Part shown: piece after piece, positions 34,601-49,600 of the stretch | How positions within the stretch are numbered: position 1 is the first letter of the stretch | Layout of the letters: each line of letters begins with the position of its first letter | Assembly (NCBI GenBank): GCA_964036195.1 | Contig: OZ038457.1 | Span: forward strand, 16,581,147 to 16,645,146 | Length of the DNA stretch: 64,000 nt | Source: Sphaerolaimus hirsutus | Lineage: Eukaryota; Nematoda; Chromadorea; Monhysterida; Sphaerolaimidae | Direction of reading: 5' to 3' | Program-made: the position numbers and the translations under genes | The notes under the pieces: generated by a model | Databases searched by the model: none | Told to the model about the DNA's origin: nothing | The model's input: only the letters and a program-made list of their open reading frames with translations

Positions 34601-37600
34601 CGTGGCCGTGGGGCTGCACACCGACCGCTCTGTTGCCGAGGCCGTGCTGCAGATTTATCAGCAGAGATTCTGCAACCCGCCCAGTGGACTGGATGCCCTC
34701 ATTGTTGACCAGTTGGGCGAGATGATTATAGCTGATTGTGTTGGTTTTCGGGTTGTTGATCGCGTTTTTTGAGTGGTGGGTAACTGGTAGGAGCCCACGG
34801 GAAGCTTTTCAGGTTCTATTTGAATGTTTTGATATTCGTATTGTGCCTGCACACACTAGTTTTCACACGGAAATTTGAAAACTCATAAATTCGCTTAGAA
34901 CGCATTCGAGTTTTCTACAATGGGGTGGCTGTCAACTACAGTTGACGGAGATTAAAAATGACTCATTGTGGAAAACTCAAACACGTTCAAAGCTCATTTA
35001 TGAGTTTTCGCAATTTCGTGTGAAAACTAGTGTGCACAGGGCTATTGGTTTCGCTTTTAAATTGGTGATGTGGACAATTATTCTCGAGGGTTGAATTTTT
35101 TTCTTTTATCGACTAGATCGCACTTTCTCGATGATAATATGAGCGAGCAACGCACCGCAGAGCTCGGTTTACAACGAGGTCATGAAAATGTTCACCACCA
35201 TTGCGGTGGAAAGTTCCTCTGGAAGTTACTCTCCCACTGCTGACGTCGCGCAGCATAATTACAGGTTGGCTCGATCACAAATTAGTGTCTTCACGTTTTC
35301 TGTTGGCTATTGGTTTTCCCCTCTGCAAACTTTTCTGTGCTGAAATAGGATCCGGTGTTGGGTATCAAAAAGGCGGAGCTTGGCGCTGAACTATTTATTC
35401 TTGGCTATTTTGTGTTTTTGCTGTTAAATTTCAGACTACTTTTGTCAGCTCAAAATATTACCTATTTTGAAGTGTATTTACTTTTCAAGTTTATACCAAA
35501 CGCCAAAATTTTTCTCTCCATTCATTTAGGCCTGTGTATTATGTGACCTTTCAAATGCTGTTTTGTTCTATCGAGTCCAAATGTTTGACTTATGTATTTA
35601 GTGAATGCCAAAAGACCTGGCACTGTTTCCATTTATTTGATCACATGGGTGTGATGGAGCAGATAGTCACTTCATTTTAAGTATCAGCGGTTTATCTTGA
35701 GTGTGGCTTGAACCCACTCAAATAGTAAAGATTTTGGGGAGGTATCAGTCACCACCACTGTGGTCAAATGGCATGATCCAGTGGCGTAGCCAGGAGGCGC
35801 CCTACCCCCCTCCCCGTTCGCTGGCGTCCGTATACAATACCCCCGCTCAAAATTCTTGGCTATGCCACTGGCATGACCTAATATGCTTCCAATGGCCAAC
35901 CAACGTTACAAAAAGCGCCAACATGGCAAAAACACATTTTGTACACAAAATTAAACTACATGTAATATTTTCGACAATTATTCCAGCCCTAGATATTATA
36001 AATTCTTTGCTTTTTGTGTTTTGTGTCCGAAGTGGGTGATAGTGAAGAATTTTGGCTCAGACCAAGTACATAAATAAATATATCTGCGTCAACATGCTAC
36101 CAGTTTATAAAGCCACAATGCCTTGATGTAAATCAGCTTATAAATACAATTTAACTGTCATAATCCCAAAATTGCCACCTGCATTTATTGTGTTGTTTCA
36201 TTTTCCAGTGCTTATTCCCAATTTCGCGTTGGAGCGAAGGGAGAAGTTCCCAGGTACTGAAAATTGTTTTAGTCAGTTTTTGTGTTTCTGCTTGCGGTGT
36301 TGCTCGAGATCTTTATTTTTAAAAGTTAATTCACGTACCTATTTTAAATATTTCCCGTTGAGGAACTTCCATTGATTATGATGTGATAGCTAGGGGTGGG
36401 AGATTTACCATACCATTTACGTTTAATTTGAAAATTACTGGTCAGTAGTAGGGTGTCAAATTTCCGTTTCCGCCTTTCCGCAGGAAAATTTTTTACCTTT
36501 CCGTTTTCCGGCAGCTGAAAAATTTTTACCTTTCCGTTTTCCGGCAGCCGAAAATTTTTACCTTTCCGTTTTCCGGCAGCTGAAAAATTTTTACCTTTCC
36601 GTTTTCCGGCAGCCGAAAATTTTTACCTTTCCGTTTTCCGGCAGCCGAAAATTTTTACCTTTCCGTTTTCCGGCAGCCGAAAATTTTTACCTTTCCGTTT
36701 TCCGCTGAGTGAAATATTTTTACCTTTCCGTTTTCCGGCAGAAATTTTTTACCTTTTACCGTTTTTACCTTTCCGTTTTCCGTAAAGTGAAAAAAATTTA
36801 CCTTTCCGTGTTCCGTAAAAAAATTTTTTGACACCCTAGTCAGTAGACCTTTTAACCTTTTTTATATCAGTTAGATGAAAGTCTCCCAGAGAGTTTCCCA
36901 CCCTGGTCATAAATAAAAAGCACGCAATTCATTTTCAGTATTCTAATTTCACAAAAATGTCATCCGTTTGTGCTGTGTGGTACCGTAAAAATTCACCAAC
37001 ATACTTAAATATATGAATCAACCAATGTAAAAGCTTTCCCTTTACAGGCACATCTCGCTGGCGGTGATGACTGCACTGACGAAAATCGCAGCCAATTTAC
37101 AGGGTGAGCTGCAAAAACAGAACTACTTGGAGCGACTGCTGGAGCTGTTTACCAAACTTGGTCTTGAAGGGAAACGAGCAAACGAAAAGATCTCTAAGGG
37201 CACCATCAAGGTTATCATTTATTTCGTGCTGTTGTTTGTGTTTTTTTTCCGAAACGTTTTCGAATTTTTGAATATTTTTAGGTCTTTTGAATTTTTATTT
37301 TACAACTAGAAAAACGGTTTTAAATAGATTTTTTGGTGAAAGAATTCGAAGACTATTTTTGAAAACGAAAAGTCATCTTAGAGAAAAATCATTTTAAAAA
37401 TTAAAAAACTTTACAGATGTTTTGAACCGTTACACACGCGGTGCGCATACCAGTTCCATCATGTATACTCCAGTGACATTACTCCTTACAAATCTGCCAT
37501 ATCCCATATGAATAAAAGAACAAACATAAAAATTACGTTTGTTGTTTTATTCAGATGGGATATGGTAGATTTCATTGTAAGGTGTAATGTCGCTGGAGTA

Positions 37601-40600
37601 TATCCTTGTGCTCCGTCGCAGGCCTCATCCTCCGCCGGTAATCTGGGCGTGCTGATTCCGATCATCGCAACGCTGACGCGACGCGTGGCGCCCATTGGCA
37701 CCGCCCCCCGCCGCTTGCGCCAGCTTTTTCGGGACTTCTGGTTTTACTGCATTGTTATGGGCTTTTCAGTGCAAGATTCGGGTAGGTTGGCGCCTGGTGT
37801 TTTAAATTGATACTTGGTTTGTAATTGAAATTGATACAAACAGCGTTGGTTTAATTTCGCACGGTGCACTGATGATTTTGGTCCTGCATTCTAACGTTTA
37901 TGTCTCCGGAAATGGCTTTTGAGAATGCGTGATTTTGGTAAAAAGTGGCACTCTAACGCCAGAAACTCTTAAATCTAAAAAAGTTAAAAACAGCTTTTCT
38001 TAATAGAAGTTTTGAATTTATGGATTCTATTTTGTATTTTTAGAGACTGTTTTATGCCAAATTCTTGGTCAAAGGCGCTATAATTTCTCACTAGTGAAGT
38101 TCATTGTGCATCACCACCGTGTTGCTTCATTGTGCGTCTTTTTTATGAGTGGTCTCAATGTTGTCAAAGACAATATTCTGAATATTTTACTCTGCTGGAA
38201 ATCCACTCTCAGGGTTATGGCCACAGGAGTGGTTCAACGGAGTTGCTGAAATCGCCACCAAAACGCCAGTTTTGGCGCCGCCTGACAATCTGAAATCCGA
38301 GCTTATGGTAGCTGCCATAAAGAATGATGCAGTCAGCCCAGTTTGTTGTTTCTTCTCGATATTTGACTTGTTCCATGATCTCGTAATTTTTCATAATTGT
38401 TCTGACATACCGTGGGGAATTATGTTTTCGTCATACTTTTTTGAGAGGGAGGAATTGTTATTTCGGAGGGAGCAAAATTTTCAAGCTTGTTTCTATCAAC
38501 TCACTCCACAAAATATGATTTATAGACACAATAACATGCCATGTTTGTTCAAATTGAATATATGCCTTGATGGGGGGGGGGATTATTCAAAGGGGAATTT
38601 ATTTTTTCGTCACTCGTCTTACAGGGGGAAGTATTCAAGCAAATACTGTAGCTTGAACTATTTTTGATCAAATCAGCAAGCACAAACACAGGCTGAACTG
38701 CAAGAACTGCGCAATTCGATCCTGGCCCAGCTCGATCACCCGATCGACATTGTGCCCCTGGTGAACAAAATGGAGTTCTCTGTGTGCGTCTACCTGCTTT
38801 CCGTGTTCCGACTGGAGACTCTCCGCGTGCTGCACTCTGTAAGACCAGAGTCCGTCCACTGTATCTTCAAATACCTCCAAGCCAAGTGAGCGATTGTTTC
38901 TGTTGTTGTCGTGAATCGTGCAACTCCCACACGCGCTAGTTGACCTCGCATATTCGTGTCAACTCAATGGCAAAAACTTCTAAAGCGTCATAGTTAACGG
39001 AAACAAAGTCAATTTTACGTCATGATACTTAATTTTCAATGCTCTACCAGATAGTGCAGTTGAAATCACATAATTAACTCAAATTTAGTTGACACGAATT
39101 CAGTTGACATCCAGCGTATGTGACGCCATTAAAAGAGACAATGGTTAGATGATGTCCTTCCGTTTCGCAGGGGTATCCGCACCGACTCGGGCGGCATGCT
39201 GTCGTGCATGTTGGTGGTCGGCTCCAAGGTGTTCGCCGCGTACATCGGTCGCGCCAGGCGACGCCCCAACGATGTCACGCTGCAACGGGAACTGGAAACC
39301 CAGACGCAATACCTACTTGTGCATTTCAACCATGTCGTGCGAGAGGTAGCTCGACTTTTTGATTGCCTGAATCTACATGCGTGACGGGTACTCACTCGTA
39401 TTTATTTCAGGTTCGTCGGTTCAGCGACAAGTGCTTATCGTCGCTGGTCGACCAGTTTCCGCACGTGCTGTGGTCTGGTCGAGTATTGGGCACTGCCTTG
39501 GAAATCTTGCAATTACTCAACGCCAGTTTGATGCTGGATGCGAACAGAGAGAGTCCTAAATTGCACGTCACGGGTGAGTAAATACTCCCAAATGAAGACT
39601 CAACACCGAAATCTGTTGTAAATTTGGAGTACTGTTTCGCGCAGGTCTGCCGTGGGCCATTCGCCTGTTGGACACTTTCGAAGGTCGACGCGCGGTGGCT
39701 GCCGATTTCTCCGGCAGATGCGAGCAGATACTGCAGGAAGCCATGCGCTGGGCGCCCAGCACCACGCAGAGCCATTTGCAGGTATGATGGACAGACGGAA
39801 CGCTATCATATTGCTACAACTCTACAACGAATGCTACCTACCATATTTTGATGAATACGGTAAATTAACAATTGCGCACCAAAAGTGAGAGTAATGTGAT
39901 CTGGTGAGAAAAGTTTTACTGCGTTTTTGTTTATTCAGATGGGATATGGTAGATTTCATTGTGATGTGTGCCGTCGGTAGACTATACCCCGTGTCTGCAC
40001 CACGCCGTGTCATCTGGCACTGTTCCACTGTCTCTGTGTCTCAACATGTCAATTGTCAGGAGTTCGTGTCTCGCCTGAGCCAAACCGACCTGCGGCAGAT
40101 CTACAGCCACGCCGGTCTCGCCATGACCATCGAGTCGATTTTAGGGCGATCTCGCGCGGACGGTACCTCGAAACAGGCGGTCCTGTCACCGGGCGCGGCC
40201 AAGCCGAGCAACCTGTACGTGACCAGCGTCACCATCAGGAGCTACTACTTGGGAGAGGTTATTGCGGGGGTGGTTGTGTCCAGAGTTGTTAAAATTCTGT
40301 ACTTTTTTAAAGTAAACTTCAAATATTTTGTTTTTACTCACCCTTGAGTACAGAAAACGTTAAGTGAATTTTTTGCTTTTACACTGGTTTTTACACTGCA
40401 GTACTTGTTACACTTTTAATGGTTATGTCACAAATAGGCGCGTGGTACCCCTAACTTTGCCGTGTCGTTCAAACTCCTTGTCAAAACAGGTGAAAGGGCT
40501 GCTGGCTGCCCACGCCGCATCAGAAGTTCCCGATGCGTTTGACTCGTTGAGCGTCAAGCTGAGAGCCGACCTGGACGCGGTGACTTACAGTATGGACATG

Positions 40601-43600
40601 ACGGCGGGACAGAAAACGGCCGAAATGCGTGCGCGAGCCGAGGAAGTTAGACAAGCCCTCCTAAGAGCCACTGCCCTGTACATTCTTGGCCAAAGTGCGT
40701 TCGTTTCGATATTTTTTTCATTCACATACCGCTTACTTTTCTCTTTTTGTGTCAGTTGTTTGTCGTTTTGTCATACAGCTAAACTGGAAAACAAATTTGA
40801 AAATGTTAAAATTCATGCATGAATAAATGTTTAAATTCTTAGTAAAAATGTTAAAAATCTATCAGCACATAAAGATGTGCAAATTCGCCAGAATATGCAA
40901 AAATCTAGTTCGAAAATTAATTTTAGAAACAAAACAGGACTTCAAACACTTTTCCCATAGTTTTGCCATCACAGAAGTGTCAAAAATTGTATTGATGGGC
41001 ACGTCAGAGTAAGACCGCCACTATCGTCGACCGCCATTATAACTTTATACGGAGCATAGGTCATCATCTTCAAAACATATTGTGTGCTGTAGGGTTCGAA
41101 CGATATGACTTTTCGATATCGATATTCGATATTCGATATTTTTTCAAAATTTTCGATATCGATATTAGATATGAAAAAATGGTCGATATCCGATATTCGA
41201 TATTCGATACGATATATCGTTTGAACCCTAGTGTGCTGTCGCAGAACCCGACCGCAAACTGCTGCACGCGATTTGTTGGGCGCCGGTGCACAACTTCACC
41301 GAGGAGTGCGTCGACGTGTCGATTCTATGCTGGAACTGGCTGCTCGCTGCCAGTGACAATTCTACCCTTGCTTTTCTCCAGGAGTTAATTGGTATGTTCA
41401 TTGGGGTGCTAGCGAGGGTTTGCACCACTGTTGTTATATAGGCCCTACACATACTCGTTGATAACGACATTAATTGCCATCTGGTTCCGATCCCAATTCA
41501 AAGCTCGCTGACGAGCCGACGAACGATGTACAAATGTAAAAGTATTGAATCTAGCTGCAAGTGAAGCTGTAAGTAGTGTTGAAAAATATATGGCGGTATG
41601 TGCGACGTACAAGCCGGCATGAAGTATATGTGTATACAATAATGGGCCCACACACGCTGACGAGTGGATGAACAACGTTCAAACGCAATCTTTGAATTAG
41701 GACCGGAACCAGTTGACATTTGGTGTCGATGGCAACTAGCGTGTGTGGGGCCAATGTAGTGTTACTCGTCAACAAGCTTTGAATTGGGATCGGAACCAGT
41801 TGACATTTTGTTGTCAACTAGTGTATGTCAAACCATAACGCCGCATACTGGCGCAGGTGCGTGGCGGGCAATAGCCGACCGCCGCTTGGGCATCTACCAG
41901 GTGGACCTGCCCACGGTCAGCCCGCTGGCCGCCAGGGAAGGAGTGTCGCTCAAGCCCAATCCAATATACTTGAAACCACACAAGGCACTCATTGAGGTTG
42001 GCAGAGGGATGCTCAATACAAATTTTACCCATCGCAAAAAAATGCTTATAATTATTTAGCTTTCAATTTTACTTGATCTTCAAACACATCTATTTTTCAT
42101 AATTTTTGTGCTTTTTATTCCTAATTTGTTTCTCATTCAACCACATTCATCTCCAAAAAATGCAACTTTTCAGTTTCTCTCCGAGCGCATAGAAACGGCC
42201 AAGTACACGAGCCAGGACCAGGTGGAAATGTTCGAGTTGCTATTCTTGCAGTGTCTGCCCGTGGCCGTCGGCGCCGAGCGCAGGAACGCAGATCCGGAAA
42301 CTATGTTCAGCGGTGCGTTACACTTGTTTTGTGGATGATAGTTGTGTTGAGGCTGCTGCGGGTGTCGTTAACCAACTTTTTTGCAAGTTTACTGAGCTTG
42401 TTCGCGTTAGCTACTTTTTGCTAATGAGTAAATGCGAAAAAATTTAGAAGACGTGGCAGCGGCGTGACATTTTGGTGCGAATTTTGAACTCTGTAAATTA
42501 GATTTTTCTTTGTTTTTCTGTAAAGCTTATTTCATAAAATGGCTTTTCGTATCCACAAAACTGGCCAGATTTCCGCCCAACTGCAATTTTTTTTCAATTT
42601 TTGACGGTTGTCGCCCACACGGTCTCAGCTATACCGTACGCCATCACTCAGGCTTGTCCGTGCGCGACTGCTCCACCATCTCGCTGAACCCCATCTCGAT
42701 GTCGCACCGGGTCGAGTCGATCGGCGCCAGGTGCCAGCTGCTCACCGCCGTGCTCGGCCTCGCCCAGAGCGACGCCCCGCCTTGGGGCACTGCAAGGAAT
42801 CTGCTCAGACACAGGGTCTACGCGGCCGCCTTTGATTATTTCGTGTACGTGATGGGGTTTGGTGCTCCTCTCGTCAAGGACGTATTCCGCGCATATTCCA
42901 TTACATAACAGGTATTTTCAGCAAATCACTTACGCAGCCCCAAATACCCATTAAATGCATGCATATTAAATGTAAATTTATATAAACACCTTCCCGGACA
43001 AGTTCACCACCCATTTTTTTATTTCACTTCTAACGCAATATCTCCGTCCATGGGGGTGTTATAAGGCTGAAACTTTGTATATATAAAGTTATAAGACCCC
43101 ATTACTCCCCAACAATGGGGGGAGGTGCGGCGACTCACTACAGGGTGGGTCGCCCTATATGCAAAAAATTTTTGTGGCGTTTTTGTTGTCCCAAGCAAGT
43201 TCACCACCCACTTGATTAGCTACACTTTGAACGCTATATCTCCAGCTGTGAAGGCGGTAGAAAGCTGAGATTTGGGGGATGCTTTGCCAACCCCCCTCAC
43301 AATACACCAGTGGGGCGGCTGCCGACGACCCACTAAAGCATGGGTCACTGCATATAAAGTTGTTAATTTTTTTAAGAACAGCCCAAGTGTCAGAAACAAG
43401 TTCGCCATTCAACTGCATTACAAAAAAATGTTGTGAGAACATACCTGATATAAAATTGAATCAGATTTGAACCCTAGTTCTGCTCATAAAATTTTTTTCA
43501 GTAGGGCACCCACCCTGTCCCATAAACAGCAGACTGAAAATTTCACTTTTGACCAATTTTTTGTATCACACTTAAAAAGTTGGTCTACAAAGTTCACTAG

Positions 43601-46600
43601 AGAATGGTCTAAGGTTCAAAGTTATGTAAACAACATAACCTCTAAAATGCATCCATAAGGAAATTTACTTGGGGTGAATGAAAAAGTGAAAATTGTGTCA
43701 AATTGTGTTCCTGAAATGACATAATTTTGACTTCATAGAATTCACCCCAAGTAAATTTCCTTATGGACGCATTTTAGAGGTTATGTTGTTTACATAACTT
43801 TGAACCTTAGACCATTCTCTAGTGAACTTTGTAAACCAACTTTGTGAGTGTGAAACAAAAAAATGGTTTAAAGTGAAATTTTCATTCTACTGTTTATGGG
43901 ACAGGGTGGGTGCCCTACTGAAAAAAATTTTTTTGGCTGAAATAGTGTTCCAACCTGATTCAGTTTTATATTAGGTATGTTGTTGCAACATATTTTCAAT
44001 CCAGTTGGGTGATAAACTTGTTTTGGGACACTTGGGCTGTTTTTAGAAAATGGTCAACTTTATATGCCGTGACCCATGCTTTAGTGGGTTGTTGGCAGCC
44101 GCCCCACTGGTGTATTGTGAGGGGGGTTGTTGGCAAGACATCCCCCAAATTTCAGCTTTCTACCGCCCTCACAGCTGGAGTTATAGCGTTCAAAGTGTAG
44201 CTAATCAAGTGGGTGGTGAACTTGCTTGGGACAACAAAAACGCCACAAAAAATTGTTGCATATAGGGCGACCCACCCTGTAGTGAGTCGCCGCACCTCCC
44301 CCCATTGTTGGGGAGTAGAGGGGTCTTACAACTTTATATATACAAAGTTTCGGCTTTATAACACCCCATGGACGGATATATTGCATTCGAAGTGAAATAA
44401 AAAAATGGGTGGTGAACTTGTCCGGGAAGGTGTTTACATATACCGCGGTTCTCACCGCCAGTACCAACGCCATTAGCGCCATGGCGTGGCGCGTACAAAT
44501 GCGCCAACGTCATGTCGCCATTATATCGCTGTGTTGCAGAAAAAGGGGGGGGGGCCTGAGCCCCCTCCCCCATTCGCCGGCCTCCATAAACAAGCCTCCC
44601 CACTCAAAAATCCTGGATACGTCCTTGCCTCTCGCTGATTGTTTTATTGCTATTTATAAAGTACATATTGTTTACGCAGTGTGCCAACTCAATATCCCAC
44701 GCAAACCACCCACGAGCTGATGCAGGATATCGCACTGGTGATTCGGTTCTGGCAGACGTTGCAAGTTGACAAAAAATACCTGACCAAAGAGATGTTCCAA
44801 CCTTCTGGTGATTAATTTTTTTTAGAGATCTGTCATTCTTGGCCGCACCTTTATGGCAACTCGCAGACATGGACCTTTTGGCAAGCGCTGTTGCGCCGGG
44901 CACCACAAATGCAGCTGGTCGGACGGTGTCAACGTTGCCATATAACACCTCGTTCAGTGTTCCATCGGATTGGAGAGCCGCCGTGCGTAATTATGCATTT
45001 ATTGTGCTTACGCCAAAACTGGGTCAAGTAAATATCTGCTTGACGGGGATGCATGCAACATCTCGCAGACCCGTTCATCCACCCAAACGTGGCACGCGGC
45101 GGCGGGCCAGTCGCAGTGGGCCAACACGATGGCCATGCTCAGCCAGCAGCACCAACGTGGCGGCGACACGTTGCCGAGGGGGGCTACGCCGCAGTACAAC
45201 ACTTTGCAACCCGTCAGGTAAATATGCTGAACAATTCGGGGGCTAGGAAGAAGAGCGCTTTAAGAAGTTGTCCAAAATCTTTCGTTCGAAATAGAATTTA
45301 AATATGTTTATTTTATGACCCTCCGGCACCACTATAGAAACAGTAGCAGGGGATTTGTAGATTTGGACCCCCGCGGGGGTGCATATAGATAGTAAATCGT
45401 TCCTCCGGAGGGAAAGATAGCTGAACAATTTTTTGGGGATTGATAGATAGCTGGCGGACATGGGGAGGGGTGACCACTCCCCCCCACAAAAAAACCATCC
45501 GCCCCTACAACTAACCCCTGAACAGTAGAATACTGTGTGTTATCTCATGATGTTTACATGTATTTATTAGGCTTTTACTCACACATATTTAGTCGGTGAT
45601 TTTCAAGAAAAAAGAAACCACATTTTACCTTTCTTAGACTTTCAATTGCTTTTTCAGAGGTCAATCGGAGGCGGGCACAGGGGTGGCCACTGGCGTTGGC
45701 GGCAGCACAAGGGGCGGGCCGCGAATGAACACCGCGCATGAGAGACAATTGCGGACATTCGTCCGCAGGAGAAACCTGCTTCTCGCGCTCATTGTTCGTT
45801 TTGCTTGCAATTTCTTTCTGTTTGAGTGATGATTAAAGCGGTGACTAGGTAGCTACCGTATATCCTCGAATAAGTCCACGGGGGGGGGTTATTCGGGGAA
45901 AGTAGTTATTTTTTCGTCAGAATATTCAGGAAAATTTATCAATTGATAAGCATAGCCGCAATACGTAAAACATTTTTTGTTTAACGTTGCACGCTGCACT
46001 GCATTTGCATTTAATGAATCAAACCATTCCTTTTTTGGTCTGTCTAGCTTCATCGAATGCCTTTTTTGATTTGACAAATATCGACACTGACTTTGCGGCA
46101 TCTATCATAGAGGAGGGTTATTTTTCCTCGCCCTCACAACAGGGGGGGAGTTATTCGAGCATTAATACTATAATTGCAACAATACTATCTGCAGGGCAAC
46201 GAGATCGAACGGCTGTGCGTTTGGCACAACCCCTGCCTGCTGCCCGAGCTGACTATCCCCGGCGAGGAGGCGGTGTCCCAGTGGCGCATTGCCACTTTCA
46301 AAGATCAGAGGGTTGAGACCAGGGTCATCAGGGACTCCATCAGAGTGGCCTGGGAGATTGCCCCCAGTTTGGCCGTTCAGATGTTTGCCAGGTTTGCTGT
46401 TCAACTACCTAGTTGAACTGTATGTACTCTGGTTGTTGGTGCCAAGGTTTTGTGTAATGGACATTTTGTGAACCGATATTTTTCTTAGTATTTATGTCCA
46501 GGGCAACCAGCATGTATTTGCTTCCTTTGCTCACGCTGAGACTTTGTCAATTTCTAGAAAATTGTATTTCTGTTGTTTGATAAGTAGCATTTTGGAATAA

Positions 46601-49600
46601 AATAAAATAAACATAAATAAAATACAATTTTTATATAATTTGTATACAATTTTAGTAAAATGAATTTTTATAAAACCAACCCTGTTCTTGATCCAACTGC
46701 AAAGATCGTAAAAAAATTTGCTAATACCTGATAGATTCTCGCAGGTTCAAAAACAGCGACGCGGCGCGAACAGAACTGCAACGTCTGGTGCGGCTGCAAC
46801 CGGAGGCTGTGTGTCGTTTGCCAGAGGCGGCCCAGTTCCTCGTAGGTGACAACAGCTGCCTGGAGTCGGATGCGGCTGAGCTGACCCACCTTCTCACCTG
46901 GTCGGTTATTTGGACCTTGTGGGGGGTGCAACTAGGGTTCAAACGGGACCACTTTTTCGGGCCGGGACCGGGACCAGAACTTTTTCTTATTGTCGGGACC
47001 AGGACCGGGTCTCGTTTGAACCCTAGTTGTAACCAAGTGACACTTTTGGATGGGGGCATTTGGTGTGTAAATAGACACCTATTTATCGCCAGGGCCCCAG
47101 TGCCGCCGGTGACCGCGCTGAGCCTGTTCTGTCCGCGGCAGTTCGCGCCGCACCCGATCACCGCGCAGTACGCGTGTCGCGTGCTCAAGGAGTACCCGCC
47201 CGACGCGCTCGTACTCTATGTGCCGCAGTTGGTGCAGGCGGTCAGATATGACACGGTGAGGGGCTTTTTTGATGATATTGTAATTTGTTATGGACATTTG
47301 TGGGCTTGTCTCTAACGGGGGGTTGTCCCGCAAATCGGCCAGCTTTGTACCTCATAACTCTGAAATTTGGCAGCCAACAATACATCATGTTTGCACTTTT
47401 CATACTATGTTTCACAATTGCTCATTCTATGGGGGGTATTTCGAGGGAGGTTTCTCTCGGAACTGGGGGTATTTCAAGGGGGGGGGGGTAATCTGAGGTT
47501 GGGGGTAATTCGAGGAAGTACGAGGAACATCTAGTCAACTTTTAGTAGAACACATTTTATAACTAAATATTTACCGTATTTACCGATTCTTTTCACATGC
47601 CAGATGGGTTTTGTCACCGAGTTCATCCTGTACGCGGCGGGCCGGTCGCAGCTACTAGCGCATCAGTTGATCTGGAACATGAAGACAAACATGTTCTGCG
47701 ACGAGGAAGGCTCCACCAAAGACTCCGCATTGTATGATCAACTCAATTACATTATAAACCAGGTTGCAGATTTATTTATCATTTAATTTCAAATTTTTGA
47801 TGATTTGTTTTGAAGTCACCAGGAATTGGTATATAGAGAGGTTTATTTTATGTGTGGCACAGTGTGTTGTCATGGTCACTTCAAAGAATGGCCCTACACA
47901 CACTAGTTTTCACCGTGACTTGTGTGAAAACTGAAATGGCGACATGGCGACATTCAGCCTACTCTTGTTGTATGCTGAATGTGTTTTAGTTTTCATATTT
48001 TCACTTTCATTAATTAAAATTAAATAACTCCATGATGATGATTAATTTAAATTTGAAAAAAAATCAGTTTTCACCGAAGTCACGGTGAAAACTACTTAGT
48101 GTGTGTAAACTCGGCAGACATGAAACGAGTCAGCTTTCCTTGTTATATGTACGAGTAAGATATGTCTCAAATTCGAATTCAAACGGACGGATTCCGTTCA
48201 ATTCACAGTTTATTTAAACCGATTGAACTTTCAAATGTGAAAAATAAATGGATAAAGCACGGATATAAAAATACACAGTTGGAAAGCTAGATATCTCGCT
48301 TAAACTGTGCTAAAGAATTCCTAAAAAGGACGAATGTGATAGATATCCGGTATGTTAACTTGGCACTCGTCGGGTAACGTATTTTACGAATGAGGTGAAA
48401 GACGCAGGATTTACGTTTGCGTTACTCATTACGTCTGTGGAATACAATTAAGCGAATGGAAATGATCGCAAATGTGTCAACTAGTGTACAGGCCGCCATT
48501 TGTGATCATTTCCGGTCGATTTATTGCATTCCGCAGCAATAATCAAAGATCAAACCTGCTTTTTCCACTCTCGTTTGTCTGAAACGCAGAGCGACTTGGA
48601 CGTGGGCCAAATTTACATGTGACCCTATCGTTGGTTTATACCGCACTCGTACAAAAATTCCTTAGACCATTGACTTCCATAATGTCCGCCGAGTTTAGGC
48701 ACTATGAAGCCGCCATCCAAACAGCTTCAACCGGAAGAACATTTTGGCATTTTGACTTTTCATTATCTCAATTCACATATAGTGCGAACACAGATCGTCA
48801 ACCAACTATCTGGCCCCCCACGAGCTTTCTACGATCGCGAATTTCGCTTCTTCAAAAAGATCACCGACATTTCGGCCGAGATCAAGCCCTACCCCAAGGG
48901 GCACGAACGCAAGGAGGCGTGTCTTAGGGCGCTGGCGGGGGTGCAGGTTGAGCGGGGGTGCTACCTGCCCAGCAATCCGGAGGCGGTCGTCATGGACATT
49001 GATAAGAGCAGTGGACAGCCCATGCAGAGGTGACCCGGTTTTTTACACTTGGGCACTACTAATTAAACACATCTAAATTGTCCACACTCAATAAATGGAA
49101 TATCCAAACCCATGTAATTACTTTAGTAAAACGTGGTTGAATCCGATTCCTCAGTTTACCGCTGGTGAACTGGCAATTTGAATCAATACAGCATGCTCAC
49201 CCCCATATGCATGACCTACCCGCCCACTACACATCTTTACCCCCATACGAGTAGCTGGTATAATACATGCGTAGTGGGTATAATTAGATGAGTGATGTGT
49301 CTACTTACATTTGTTGCTGGTTTAGATGTGTACTAGTCCTCAGCCAAATTTTCCACCTATGTCTGCGCAGCGCTGCCAAAGCGCCGTATTTGGCGCGCTT
49401 CCACGTGAAGCACTGCGGCTGGATCGGCTTGGAGGAGATGGGCATGCTGGACACGCAGCACGAGCCTACACAACCGGCCGCCGCTGCGTCTCAAAATGGA
49501 GAGGAGCTGAGATGGCAGGTTTGTGGCGACAATTGACGCCCGCAAATACTGCGTACCTCTGCCTAGGGGCGGCCGGTGTTTTTAAAAAAGGTTTTTTAAA

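Noticed and set aside
34738-34739. Donor GTGTTG at 34738 for PI4KA exon 14
   Set aside because: The phase would not match exon 15. The donor GTTGGT at 34740 keeps frame and aligns with human PI4KA.
44808-44828. Alternative acceptor giving a longer PI4KA exon 30 from 44829
   Set aside because: It would leave an intron of about 20 bp, too short to splice. The acceptor at 44866 gives 59 bp and keeps frame.
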